64,000 bases of DNA from positions 16,156,306-16,220,305 of the forward strand of contig JABAKD010000020.1 in the NCBI GenBank assembly GCA_012845835.1, read 5' to 3'. The DNA is from Undaria pinnatifida. Its lineage: Eukaryota; Sar; Phaeophyceae; Laminariales; Alariaceae. The position numbers and the translations under genes were made by a program. Positions within the stretch are counted from its first letter, which is position 1, and each line of letters begins with the position of its first letter. The notes below the pieces were generated by a model. It had not been told where the DNA came from. It saw only the letters and a list, made by a program, of their open reading frames with translations, and ran no database searches. Positions 32,852-45,800 of this stretch are shown here, piece after piece.

Positions 32852-33849
32852 ATGACGTCGCTTTCCCCCCACTACAACGACGACCACGCAGCTCTCGGTG
32901 AGCATTTGCAGGAAGAACACGCCATATTTCTATCGGAAACCCCGGAGTCTTCCCGCGCGCACCTCTGCTGCGCCGACTACAGCAATGGGCCTTCGGTGAA
33001 GCGAGCTTTGGAGCGGGCTCTTGGAGGGAAAGAGTTTGTGCGGACCGCTCTTAATAACCGCGGGGTGGGCAGATACTGCGCTATTGCTCACGCGTCGTCA
33101 GCTATTGCTACGGAATGTCGGGAGCTGGTCCACCCTGACGTGAGCTGCTCCCCGCTTACGCATGCCTCCAAGGAGCCTGAGTCGCTCCTAGCCCCCGACA
33201 CTGACGCCGCCTCCGACGGCGGGGTTGGCGGTGGTGGTGGTGGTGTTCACGGTAGTCGGGGAGGTAGCCGCGGTGGCCGTGACGGTGTTAGCGTTGGTGG
33301 TTCTGGTGGTGGTGGTCGTGGCACCGCCCACTTTGGGCTTAGGCTAGGGGCCAGCGTCCAAGACGGGCCCGCCCGAGGGCTCGTGGTGACCTTGTCCCCT
33401 GGTAGCCTTAGTGGAAGCGCTGCTGATGAGGAGAGGGGCGAGAGGAAGCTTGCAGCGAGGGCGGGGGACGGGGTGGCGGTGCGGCCTCTGGAAGCACGGT
33501 GGAGGTCGTTCTGGGACGGCGCAAGGGGGCGCTCGGGGGCACAAGACCTTGCTGAAGTTGTTCCTTGGACCAGCGGCTCTTCTTCTGTTGCCCTCGATGC
33601 TAGCGGCGTTAGCAGGGGGAGGGGGGAGGGGAGGAGGAGGAGCTTGGTAGCGGAGGAAGGGGGGGCACGGCTTGGGCCTGTTAGCCGTGCAAGGGAGTAC
33701 CACGGAGGCAAGGCGAAGGGATACGTGTCCGCCCTCGAGCACCTCGGGGGGAGGATGGAGGAGGAGGGGGGCAGGGCTCTATCGGAAGCGTGCGGCTGGG
33801 ACAGAAACCTGGAGTTTGTGCACGCTGGGGACGACCTGGTCTACCTCAA
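32852..33849 (+). CDS. Protease exon 1: pro-region
   Basis: The ATG at 32852 begins MTSLSPHYNDDHAALGEH. The exon carries a cysteine pair (HLCCADYSNG), a helix-forming part (SVKRALERALGGKEFVRTAL), a Gly-rich insert (about 33214-33325), and a conserved-looking end (CGWDRNLEFVHAGDDLVYL). The last part resembles the end of an S8 propeptide. The donor is CTCAA|GTGAGG, leaving phase 2. Read without splicing, the frame stops two bases into the intron. Confidence 0.75.
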
Positions 33850-36800
33850 GTGAGGGTTAGGGTGGAATGGGTGTGGGGTGGGTCGGCGTAGGTTGGTAGG
33901 GTGTGGGGTGGAGTGAGTTGGACTCGGCTTCTCTGGGTTGGGTTGCCAGGATTGGGCTGTGCTTTGTTGTCTTGTGCCTGCCGCCGCGTGTGGTCTGTCT
34001 GTATTTTAATGCTCTGCCTCCCCAAGATGTCTTCAATTGTCTTGATAGCGTGTTCGTTGTCCGTGTATAGTTTTGCTGGCTGAAAAGCAGCTGTAGTATA
34101 TGGAATTCGAGACAACAGAACATTTTCAATGCCACAAGCAAACGGTGTCAAGAATCTCGTCACGATCGCGTTTGTTTCTTTGTTTCGTCGAAACTCGTAA
34201 TTTTTCCAAGTTACGGAAATGAATAGTCCAATGTTCACGACTTTACGATCAATGAACATTATTAAATACATTCTAACAACCGTCAGCTGTGAGTTCGACG
34301 AATTTAGAGTCGATACTCATCTTTGCAAGCTGCGTACTACACCGGTCGCTCTTTTTAGTATATTTTTCATGGGTTAAGACCTAATATAAGATGGCATTGT
34401 GTTGTGTTTCAATACGTATCATACATGACTAATAAGTGTTAGAAAATAGCAGCAGGGTACCGGCTTGCTGTAGTTGGCGAAGTTCGGGAAAGAGTTAACA
34501 CATCTGTTTCTTGTTGCACCGTCTGCTACACTACTATTCGACATAATTCATGGATGGTTATTTTTTCGTCGAAACCCGTATTTTTCAGGTTGCGTGAATA
34601 GTTTAATGTTGGAAAATAACAAGCTTGTGTCATTTTTGTTCCTGTGTTTCGTGGAAACTCTTATTTTTTTTGTCGAAACTCATGTCTTTTCAAGTTGCGT
34701 GAGTACTGTTATCAAACAGTTACGATCGTTTTTTTTTCCCCATTTTTTCGTCGAAACTCGTTTTTTTTTTCTCAAGTTGTGTGAACAGTGAAGTGTTAGC
34801 ATCCTGATCGTTTTTGCCCCCTTTTTTTGGTCGAAACTCGTGTTGATACCAGGTAGTTTTTTCGTCGAAACTAAACTCACACCAGGTGTTTTTCAAGTTG
34901 CGAGTGAAAAATGTTCTTAATATTGACAACTTGATATTTTTGCCCCCTTCGTTGTTTTTTGCAGGGGCGCTCATCACCTCGAGCACGACGAAGCAACGGG
35001 CATGGCGTGCTTCGTCGGTCTCATTGGCTTCCTCTCTGCCCAGGTTAGACAATCGTAGGTCGTGGTGGAGTTGCCTTCTTATGGTATATTTGGAGAAGGT
35101 ATGGGGGTAATGGAATATCTCGGGGGAGGACGTTGCTTGGCTATCGTTGCAGACCGATATAAGGCAAGACTGGCGGGCAGGCAGACAAGACGGAAAAATC
35201 ACCGCTGCAACAGAAATATCATGGTATTTGGTTTCGTGTTTTGTGTTGTTTTTTTTTCATGTTTTGTGGCTTGTGTTTTGTCAGCACGTGCTTAAACCAC
35301 GCGTGCTTGGTGATCCACGTACGCTCTTTTATGCTGCTCGAATGAGCGCCGACTCTGAATTGGAGTTGGTTGTTCCAAAATCTCGTATATACTTTGTACT
35401 ATCTATGTACTATGTGCTGGTTGCCGGACGTTTTTTCCCCGAGTTTTGGAGACGTTTTTAGGGTCTTTGTTTCTCATGGACTTGCGGTTAGTAACCGTAT
35501 TGCCAGGTACGCACAGGTACCTGATATGTGATAACAGCCGTAGTTGCTGTACGTATTATGTGACAATAATTCGGCAATAATTGTACGAGTAGTTGGGTAG
35601 AAGGAAGCGATTTAATAATGTCAAGTCTAGTAACAATGGGGACAACTCGTGCACAGCAGTTAGTAGTTACCGGTATCTGGTAGGGTTTTTTGTTATGTGA
35701 TAACTTATGTTACTGGTTGTTGTTTTTTTTTTGTTCTGTTGCGATAACTTATGTTTTTGTTGTGTTACGAGGTATGTTATTAGGGCCCGTATTAACGAGG
35801 AACTTGCAAAATCGAATTTCGATTTTTTTTTATAGAATTTAATTTAATTTGCATCTGATTGGTCAAGAAATGAATCACCAAGCAGGCATTCTCAGAATTA
35901 TTACGAAAAATCAAATTCAACAAAGAAGTAAAAAAAGACTTTCTCGGTCGAATTTTGTCGAAAATCGAAATTGAATTTAGGGAGTTTGTCCACCTAGACA
36001 TGGCTTGTTCTGTGTAACCGAAGCCGGCCACGCGAATTGGTGCCATGTCGTCGGCTGATTGAGAGGCGAGCAGCCAACATTGCGAGAGGTAGGACCACCG
36101 GAGCAGCCGCAGCGCGGCCTCCGAAGGTCCTTAGCACAGCCTAGACCGCCTGCGACGCTTCGAAAACAACCGAGACCGCCGCAAACCCAGTTTTTCGTCC
36201 CCCTGCACCTCGAAAGTTACACGACCAACTACCACATGATGACTTCGCTCAGAAGTTCGACAGCTATATCCCCGTCGCTGCTGCCCGTGTCGGGCGGCGG
36301 GGTGGCGCCAGCCCATCCAAGAGACACCTAGAGCCCTAGCCTCCAAGCCGCTGCCGGCCAAAAGAATCTGCAGCTAGCCGCGGCGCTCCGGGGAGGACGC
36401 GAGCCATCGCTCGCCTCGGCCATTGCCCACGGGTGTTCGTTGACCCTTTTGCGTTTTTAGAATTTTTTTATTTCCTAGAACGCACTGCGCCGTTCCTTGA
36501 TAAGAACCAAAGTTGAATTTTTTGTGGATTTTTCATGAAATTAAAAAAAAAAAATCGAAATTCGATTTTGCAAGTTCCTCGTTAATTCGGGCCCTTATTG
36601 TTGTATCATCGCTGCTGTAGGTTTTTTGTTTTTTATGTGATAATCTCGTCTGGTGATCATTCTTTCACTGCACCGCTGCTGGTTATCAAAAATAAAAATA
36701 AAAGAACGGTATCTTGTGTCCTGGATACTGGAGGGTTTTCATTGTTTTCGGGGCGTTTTCGGGGTTATGGCCTGTAATGGACTTGTGTCAAGTAACTGCT

Positions 36801-39800
36801 TGTATTACGTGATACTAGTTGTTAACCCCTTTAGAGCCCCCGAACCCCTCCCTATACTAAATCCAAGTAATTTTGTCCCCAAAAACGGGTTTCCAGTTGT
36901 AAAAGGGTTAAGTACGAGTAGCAGGTATTGTATATTTTTTCATGTTATATTATTCATAGTTTTATGTAATTCGATGAAAATCCACGGGCATAAAAAGCTG
37001 AAAAGTGGCTATGCTGAGGACATGTACCGAGGTGGAAGAGGGAAGACACCTGTGACCACGGCTTGTCCAGAAGGCCACATGTCGTTGAAGGTAAACCCTC
37101 TGATGGGTTGGGCTGGAGTAAAAGTGACGATAAAAAAAATATCAGTGTGTGACAGCAGTTGTCTGGTAATCGTTGTTCTACTGCTCATTTCTGCTGCTCC
37201 TGTGTACCTGGTATAATTTTGGTTATTTTGTTGTGTGTTGGAGGCCAGAGGGTTTCTGGCAATTTCGGTGCGTTTTTCGGAGCTGTGACGTACATGGACT
37301 ATTGGTATTATTAATAATACCTCATTATGTGATGGTAGTTGTCAAGTGTCGGTAGTTTGTATATCGCCCCGGTGGCGGATCAGGTTATCCTCGAGCCTGG
37401 TAAAGCCAGTTTCGTGAGTTCGAATCCCCCCGAGTGCATACTGGTATAAATTCGTGGGGACTTTTTCTTGTGCAGAAATTGACTTGCGAAAAAAGCGCGA
37501 GAGCGTGAGTTAGCAACACTCGATGAAAAATCGACGAGCAGTGGGATAGCCGAACCTTATGCGCGATAAAAATTGAAGGCAAGAACCGGGGGGGAGAAGG
37601 GACGACACCTGTGAGACCACGGCTTGTCCAGAAGCTGGAAAGTAGATGTGTGTGAAAAAAGTATATATATATATATTTTATAATACTGTATATATTACGA
37701 TATGATAATAGTTGTGACGTATTTGTCATGTACAGTTTTATTTTACCATTTGTTTTGGGTGTATATTTTGTCCGTATGATGTATATTATGTGATAATATA
37801 TATGTGTAGAGTATCTGCATTTTTACGTGCGGTTTTATGGTTTGCTTGGTCACTTGTGTTGGATATTTTTTGTTACGTGATTTCGGCTGATGGATCTTCC
37901 CCTGAAATACTGCTGCTGTTCACGAAATCGTCAAAGCTCGTGCTGGTATGTATGTGCTGCGTGCTGGAAGGTTTTCGAGGTTTTCGGGTGGCTTTTTTCG
38001 GGGATGTGGCTTAACGCGAGCGAGAGATACATACACCGGGTTGCGCCGGGGAAGTGGGAAGTGCGGCTCTTTTTTTGTTGTTGTCTCCGATATTCGATGT
38101 TGGGTCGGTTTTGGACCATCAGCTATCGTAGCCTTTACATTTTTCATGCCACCTGTTCATATCAAATACCTCTCTTTCTCAATCACCTTGTCATTTTTTT
38201 TGTCGATCTCGTTTTCATGTTTCGTTTGCGCGTTCCCGCACCCGCGCAGCCCGAAGTGATGCACATCCACCCGGACGCGCGCGCCGAGGCGACCAACAAG
38301 GTGGTTTCCGCCTACATTGAGGGTGGGGAACCCACGGAGACCCCCATGCGCGAGGCCGGCCTTAACGGAGCTGGACAGATAATCGGCATCTCCGACACGG
38401 GCCTGGACGAGAGCTCCTGCTTTTTCCGAGACGATGTTAACGGCCTGGTGCCTAGGTACGGGGTGAATGAGGAAACATACAGAGAGGGATATCGCCATCC
38501 AATCAGATGAATCTAAAATCGATACCAGTAATACAGGTTGGAACCACACGTTTGGTAACGTTTCTCTCGTCGGACAGATTATATAAATACTTCGGGGAAG
38601 ATCTGTATGGTCTAGTTCATGTTGCCGGGTGGGAGCTGTACGATCTGGTTGATCTAGCTCATGATTCCGGGGTGGGATCTGTACTCGACATATACAGATC
38701 CAGCATACATATCATAACGGTAGCTGTGGGATCTACTTTATAGATCATCTAGATGATCTAGATCGTGATCTGTCCTAGGTGTGTTCACCCTGATTTCCAA
38801 CTCGTAAAATCATTGTGGTCTAACCCCAAGTTTTTTTTTTTCCCGTGTCGGGAGTGCGGAGCTAAAACTGGTCAAAAGATTTGCTTGGAACCTCTTTAAT
38901 GAAACGCGGTCACTTCGAGTGGGTCATGTAGTTTGTAAAATTAATATGTGTACCAGCCCGAATATGATGTGTGAGCTCGATATTAATATTTCTTTGATAA
39001 CATGTGCGAAAAACAATCGCAGGACGAGCATGTCGGACGGAGACGCTTACCCAGACCAACGCAAGGTGATCCAATACGTCGTCTTCGGCGACGATGACAC
39101 CGATGCAGACGGCCATGGGACACACGTCTCCGGCATTGCTTTGGGCAAAATCACGAGCGGCTGGGAGGAGCCCTGGGAGAGCCAGGTGTCGCAGGCAGAG
39201 TGCGAGGAGGAGGGCCTGGTGAGGTCCTGCCTCGGCGACTGTGTGGAGGAAATGACCGGGACTACATGTCACTGGAACATGGAGCTCGCCTGCCCCATGT
39301 CTGGCTGCGACGAGGACATCGTGAGTTGGTTTTGTTAGGGCAGGTCTTGTTTTGTTTTTGCGGTCTGTTGAGCTGCTGCGTCGATCGCCGCGGCTGTCAC
39401 CACCTGTTTGTGGTCGTCGCCCCCCCCCCCCCCCCCCCCCTGCTATGCCACGCACTCTCACACACCCTCTCTCGCTCTCATCTGCACTGTCTCCATTATT
39501 TCGTCCACGTATTCATCCTATCTCCATCCATCCACCACTCGTGCATCCCTCCGTCCTTCCACCCACCCACTCACCCATGCTGCCGCACCCCACCCCACCT
39601 CATCCCACCCCACCCATTAAACCAACTCATCAATCCATCCCTCAAACCGCTGTCATCGATTACGTGGATGACAGAGCTGCGATGCCGACACGGGCTACGA
39701 ATTCCCATGCTTCGAAGACCCCGAGGACGAACTTCCTGAGGCATCAGGAGTTGCACCTGATTCCAAGTTGGCGTTCTTCGACCTGTGAGAGCCCTTGGGT

Positions 39801-42800
39801 TTCCCGTAAATATGTACTGATGCAATCAATCTGCGTGTGTCGTTTTGTCACTTATTTTTGTTGTTCGCCCTTGAATTCTCACGAGGGCTGGAGCGCCGGC
39901 TCGCTACTGGTGGTAGGCGATCTATGTGTGTTGCCGCTGATATGACCCTGCATGTGGGTACGGGTAAGGCGCGTATCACGGTTTAGAGGACCACGCTTTC
40001 CTGTGTGGTCGTTACATTAGTGCCGGCTGTGAGTTGGGTGGGCTTTACGGCGGGTTCTTGAATAGGTACCTGGTAGTCAAGTAAGCCAATTGACGTACTT
40101 AAATAAGTGACGTACTTAAGTAAGTAGTCAAGTAAGCCAACTGACTACCTTAACTTAGAAGTCTTTACATTGTTGTTGTTGTTCTCACATTAACTCGCAT
40201 AATCAAGTCCGTGGTCACGGGACAGGCTCCAGTCACTCAGGAGCTGAGGAATACCCCAGGGAAAAACACAAACAACCCAAGGTGGTACACGCATATATCA
40301 TAGCTCATTCAACCCCTTTGGGCCTTCATCGAGAGAACAAAAAAACAAAAAAAGTCGGGAAAAAAGTGGCCTGCGTGCAGCGTCGACCGAACCAAAAGCA
40401 AGCTGCCCGGGCCGCTATTAATAGGGTAACAGGGGAGGAGTCCGGAGAGCAAGACGGAAGGTGCTGTGCGGCACGCCGTTCGGCATGTTGGTGCTTGTGT
40501 TGATGCACACTATTTCTCGACGGTTGATACAAGGCCGCACTCGTAGAAATGGCGGGCCCCGCCAAGACGGTTAGTAGCCAGGGCTTTTCACGGGTCGAAT
40601 GGCTTCTTGCGGGTCGGATCGAGTCAGGGGAACTCGACCCGGCCCTACAGGCAGAGACGCAAGGGTACGGCACTGCTAGCTCTTGACCGACGGCAGGTGT
40701 TCAATATTTTACCAAACCTGACGCCAAACTACTACAGGTTTTAGTATGTACAAAGATGTCAGGAGACAGCACTTTCACCCCTTGACCGACGGCAATTGTC
40801 CAATAATTTGCCTTGACGGACACCAAACTACTAGGTTTTAGTATGTACAAGTGAAACATGTCAGGAGACGGCGCTTTCAGCGCTTGACCGACGGCAATCC
40901 TCCAATAAGTCACCTGGATTGACGCCAAACAACTAGGTTTTAGTATTACAAGCAAACTATGTCAGGAGACGGCACTTCCACCCCTTGACCGACGGTAATT
41001 TTCCAATTAATTACCTAGACTGACGCCAAACTACTAGCTTTTAGTATTACATGCAAAATATGTCAGGAGACGGCACTTTCGCCCCTTGGCCGCTGGCAAT
41101 TTTCCAGTAAATTACCTGGACTAACGCCAATCTACTAGCTTTTAGTGTGTACAAGCAAAATATCAAGAGACGGCAGTCAACCCTTGACTGACGCCAAACT
41201 ACTAGGTTTTAGTACAAGGAGACGGCACTTTCAGCCCTTGATAGACGGCAATTTTCCAATAATTCCCTGGACTCACGCCAAACTATTAGGTTTTAGTGTG
41301 GAACGCTTGCGTTTTCTTACACCCTGGACCGCTGAACGGTTTTCCTTGGCTGACGGTCTCCTGACATCTTCGGACCCTATCCGACCACGAGCAGTGAGAT
41401 CTGAAAATCTCCTGACCCGATCGGACCCGACCCGCGAGGTTTCGAAATCGTTTTGGCTTATCTGGGTCGTTTTTGGCCATCGCTACGTACCGTTTTTCAC
41501 TTGTTTTACGCAATGTTAGGGGCAATTCTGACGACACCCTGAGCATCCCGGACGACATCGGTGACATGTGGGACGCACAGTACGCTGCGGGAGCTAGGTA
41601 AGACCACGGTGCTTATTTACACAACGAGTATGCACTTTGATAGCAATAGATGAGTTTTACTCTACTCATGTGCTACTGCAGGCCGCAATATGTAAGTGTG
41701 CTCTACTAGGTACGTAGTTATGCTGGAGATGCTGCTGCCGGTACTACTCTGCAGGCATGGTTGTATGATATGTGCTGCTCTAGTGCAGGCGTTTCTCTGT
41801 CCGTTTTGCCGGCAATGCTGCTGGCCGTAAAACGCACGAAGATATACCCCAAGTAACGCACATAGCACCCCCCCCCCCTCCCCCCGCGGGTACGCCTCCA
41901 TCCCCAATCCCCACCCCAACCCCACCGTCTTGAACGGAAGAGTGGTCAACGGAGGCAAACAATGCATAAGTACGCCCCCCCCCCCTCACCCCCCTCCCCC
42001 CCCCCCCCCCGCCCGCCCGCACCTCTCCTCGCCCCCCCCGGCATTGTAGGGATGCGAGGGTCTATCGTTTCAAGACTACGCCATGCATGAAATGAGAACA
42101 TCCCCCCCGCCCCCCCCCTCCCCTCCCCCCCCCTCGCCCTCCCTTTCCCCTCCCCTCCCTCCCCCCTCCCCCCACCAAAACGCGTTCTTGTGCTTTTACC
42201 ATATTGTACGAAAACAGGATCATGAGCAACTCCTGGTCTCTTGTGACCCTCTCAGAGCCTACCGCCCGCGACGTCCAGCTGGACGAGTGGATCCGCAACA
42301 ACCCCGAAGCGTTCGTCGTGTTCGGTGCGGGCAACAACGGTTTCGTAGACAGCAGCTTCAACCCCGGCTCGGTTCAGTCCCCAGCTACCGCCAAGACGGC
42401 CATGACGGTGGGCGCGTCTAACAGCGGTCCGGACCGCGCTTACGCGTATTACTCGTCCTCGAGCTCGAATTACGATGGGGTGCTCTGGCCCGGGAGCGAT
42501 GTCAGCTTCGAGGTGTCGCCTTATTCTGCGAGGGGTCCGGTCGGGAGGTTCACGACCAAGCCGGACGTGGTTGCCCCTGGGTTGATGGTTCACTCCGCGA
42601 AAGCTTCGAGGTCGGAAGATTCCTCGCTTGAAACCTGTGCGCTTGATTCCTTGGGGGGGACTTCGATGTCGGCGCCTGCGGTTGCGGGAGCTGCGGCCCT
42701 TGTGAGGCAGTTTTTCGGGGAGGGGATGCTGGCGAGCTATTTGGAGGCGGAGGGCTTGTGCGCGAGAGAGATCTATGTGGAGGCTGGGCTGTGTGAAGCG

Positions 42801-45800
42801 TTTGATCCTCCTGGGTACCTGGTGAAGGCGATTCTGATTAACTCTGCGGAGTGGCTTGGGGAAATGCAGACGGTTTCGTACGGTGAGATATTGGCGGGGG
42901 GGGGGGGGGGGGCGGGGGGGGGGGGGGGGGGGGGGGGGGGCGGGGGGGGCTCTTTGGCAGTACCTGATAAAGTAATTAGGTCCGATAAGGTGCTGGTCTT
43001 GTAGTTTTTATGCAAGGAGACGGAAAGGGTGAGAGAGCGAGACAGCGAGAGAGAGGTAGAAGGAGGTTTTGTTTTTGTTTTGGAGGCGTTGTTGGGTTTG
43101 GGTCTCGGATGTGGCTGCACGCCGCCGCCATCTTGGGTAAGGGTAAGGGTAGGAGCATGGATATCTAGCGACAGGCCTGGGTACGGATTTTCCTTCCATC
43201 CATGTCAGCGCAACCTCGCCATCCCTTTCCCCGTGCACCCGTTTCCCCCTTCCCACCGACCGCCTACCGCCTACCTTTTTTGGACATGTTTTCTCACCAC
43301 CCCTCCCCCTGTCGCTCTACTTCCCCGCCCCCTCCCCCCCCCCCTCCCCTCTCTCCCTCCCCCTCCTTCCCTATCTCCCTCCCCCTCCTCCCTTATCTCC
43401 CTCCCCTTCCCTCCCCCCCTCCCCCCCCTCCCCCCCTCCCTCCCCTCCCCCCCCCTCCCATTCCCCCGCTCTGTCTCTCCCGCCCCCCCCTTCATTCGGT
43501 TTCTTACTCGTGTCCGTGGCTGCAATAGGGGAAGACGTGGAGTGGATGACAGTCTTGGACTTTGCGCAAGGGTTTGGGGCTGTGCAGCTGGCCACCGGCA
43601 TACCGACTTCCAGCGCCCCTAAGGGAGTTTTCTACCACGATGGATCGCTCGGGTCGGACGAGCACATGTACTACTCCGTCTACGTGGGCGACGCTAGCGA
43701 GGACCTGTCGGTGACGCTGGCGTGGTACGATCCCCCTGCTACTGTTTCTTCGTACAATGTGAGTTTGGGTTGTTGGCCTTTTTTTTTTCATGTTTCGAAT
43801 AATTGTCTTGAGGCCATCTCTTATAAATATCTGAAACTGAAAACTGGAAATGGAGGTTTCAGCACCTTCGCAGGCGTGCTTTGGAAAAAAATCTGCTCCG
43901 GGGAGAGGGAGAATCGGGCCCGCTCTTGTTAAATGTCCAACTATTAATAGCCTTTTGCGATACGCGTCTAACGACGTTTGGCGTTTTTTTTCAGGAGGAT
44001 TTCCTTGTTGATGTTGATGATGCGTTTTTTGTTTTTTGTTTTTGACATGTTTTTTTTTCGTTTCGGATTCTTGTCTTAACTGTCTTGTTTTTGTTTCTGG
44101 TTTTTACTATTTTTTTTTTCGAATTTGTATTCTTCGTGGTGGTTGGTGGGTGTTGGTGGTGCTACTAGTGTTGTCGGTGTGGTATGACCCCCCGTCTGTG
44201 GTTCCTTCCTACGATTCCAAGTTCTCGGTGGTGATGGTAATGGTGATTGCTGCCGTTTCTGGATGTTTTTGCTCTATATCTGTAATGTGAGTTTGTGTTG
44301 TTGACGGTAGTGGGGGTGGTGGTGGTGGTGTTTTTGTTCTTGTTTTTGTTGGCATTGGTGGCGTGGTAAATGCGACACGTGTCTACGATTTGTTCCTACG
44401 ATGTGAGGCGTCAGAGATGCCTTTTTACCCCCGTTTTTCGTGTGCCGTCGGCGTTTTTTTTTCTGCCTGTGGCAGCTTGTCCACGAGCTGGACGTGTCCG
44501 TCATATTGAGGCCCTCTCCCCACTAAAACTAGTATATTAAAGAGGCCAAAAGTGAGGGTAGACCTCGAACCTCGAAAATCTTGAACCCATATCATCCCCC
44601 CCGGTTTTTGTGTACCATCAGCTTTGCTTTTTCTTGACTGCGACAGCTCCTACGCGACCTGGATGTGTACGTGATGTTGGTATCATAGGCACCGGGCACC
44701 TAAACTAATCTAAAGTAAAATAAACTGAAACTAGACCTCGAATCCCGAAAACGCTGATGATACCCTCGCTTTTCGTGTACAAAACCCTGAAACCCTACCC
44801 CCGCTTTTCGTGTGCGGGTGGCGTCCCTCCCCCCCCCCCCCCCCTCTTCTGCGACAGCTCCTACACGACTTGGACGTATACGTAATGTCGGTGGACACCG
44901 GGCACTACTTCCACTCCAACTCCCACAACACGATGCAGAGTCTTTGCAACGATGAAGAGTTGTGCGCGCAGAAGTACGAGTTCTCGTTCAACGACAGCCT
45001 CGCCGATTTCATCAACCCTGTTGAGCGCGTGTCCATCCCTAGCACTGACCTCGAGGAAGGCTACTATGTGGTCGAGGTCCAGGCGCACACGCTGACTGAA
45101 TCGGATTCGCAAGCTTACGGGGTTGCTGCGGCTGGCGGAGGCGTGGTGTTGGTTGATATGGCTAGCTTGTACGAAGACCTAGGGTTTGCGTCGGAGGGAG
45201 GGGAACACCTTATCCCTGCGGCGTCATCGGAGTCGAGTTCGCCGTCCTTTTCCCCCGCTTCGGCTTCCGCCTCGCCGACCTCGATGCCGTCGCCTGTCGT
45301 CGAAGACGGAAACTTTATCCTGGCGCCTCCTGGCACCCCTGTGCCTACCGCCGACCCTTCGGGAGGAGGTGAGGCCGCGGTTATCAGCAACGGAGGGGGG
45401 GGAGAAAATAACTCTACCTATGATGGCGAGAATGACGGGAGCAAGGACGGTAGTAGTAGCAGCGACAGCAGTAACAGTACGGATGCTGCGGGGTTTGCTG
45501 TGGTGGGCGGTGACAGCTCCGGAGAGGATGATGACGCGGCAGGGGGCTCGGGGGGGGGGGGGGGACGCTGGCGGTAGCGGTGACGGGGGCGGTATTGGAG
45601 GAGTTGCAGCGGGGGGGGGAGGCGGTAGCGGCCTGGCGACGGAGTCGAAGGTGGCTGTGGGTTTGTCTGCGGTGGCGGCTTTTGTGTTGATCGGGGTCGG
45701 GGTGGTCCTCGCCGTGCGCAGGAGGAAGGTACGCGGAGCAGCAGCAGCAGGAGGGGCAGGAGAGAGTGGAGGTACCGGTGACGAGATGTACTGGGGAGGC

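Noticed and set aside
33247..33742. Minus-strand frames of 130-154 codons over protease exon 1
   Set aside because: Pro/Ser/Leu-rich antisense of a coding exon whose + strand frame fits the spliced protease in phase.
39352..39945. 197-codon frame over intron 4 and exon 5
   Set aside because: It translates a CCATCC-rich intron and reads exon 5 out of frame. The frame giving SGVAPDSKLAFFDL matches the S8 core and the splice phases.
41869..42178. Poly-proline or poly-glycine protein frames around the C/G tracts
   Set aside because: They arise from homopolymers in intron 6 of the protease gene and change with any one-base length error.
43029..43622. 197-codon Pro-rich frame in intron 7
   Set aside because: It depends on the pyrimidine tract and reads exon 8 in the wrong frame.
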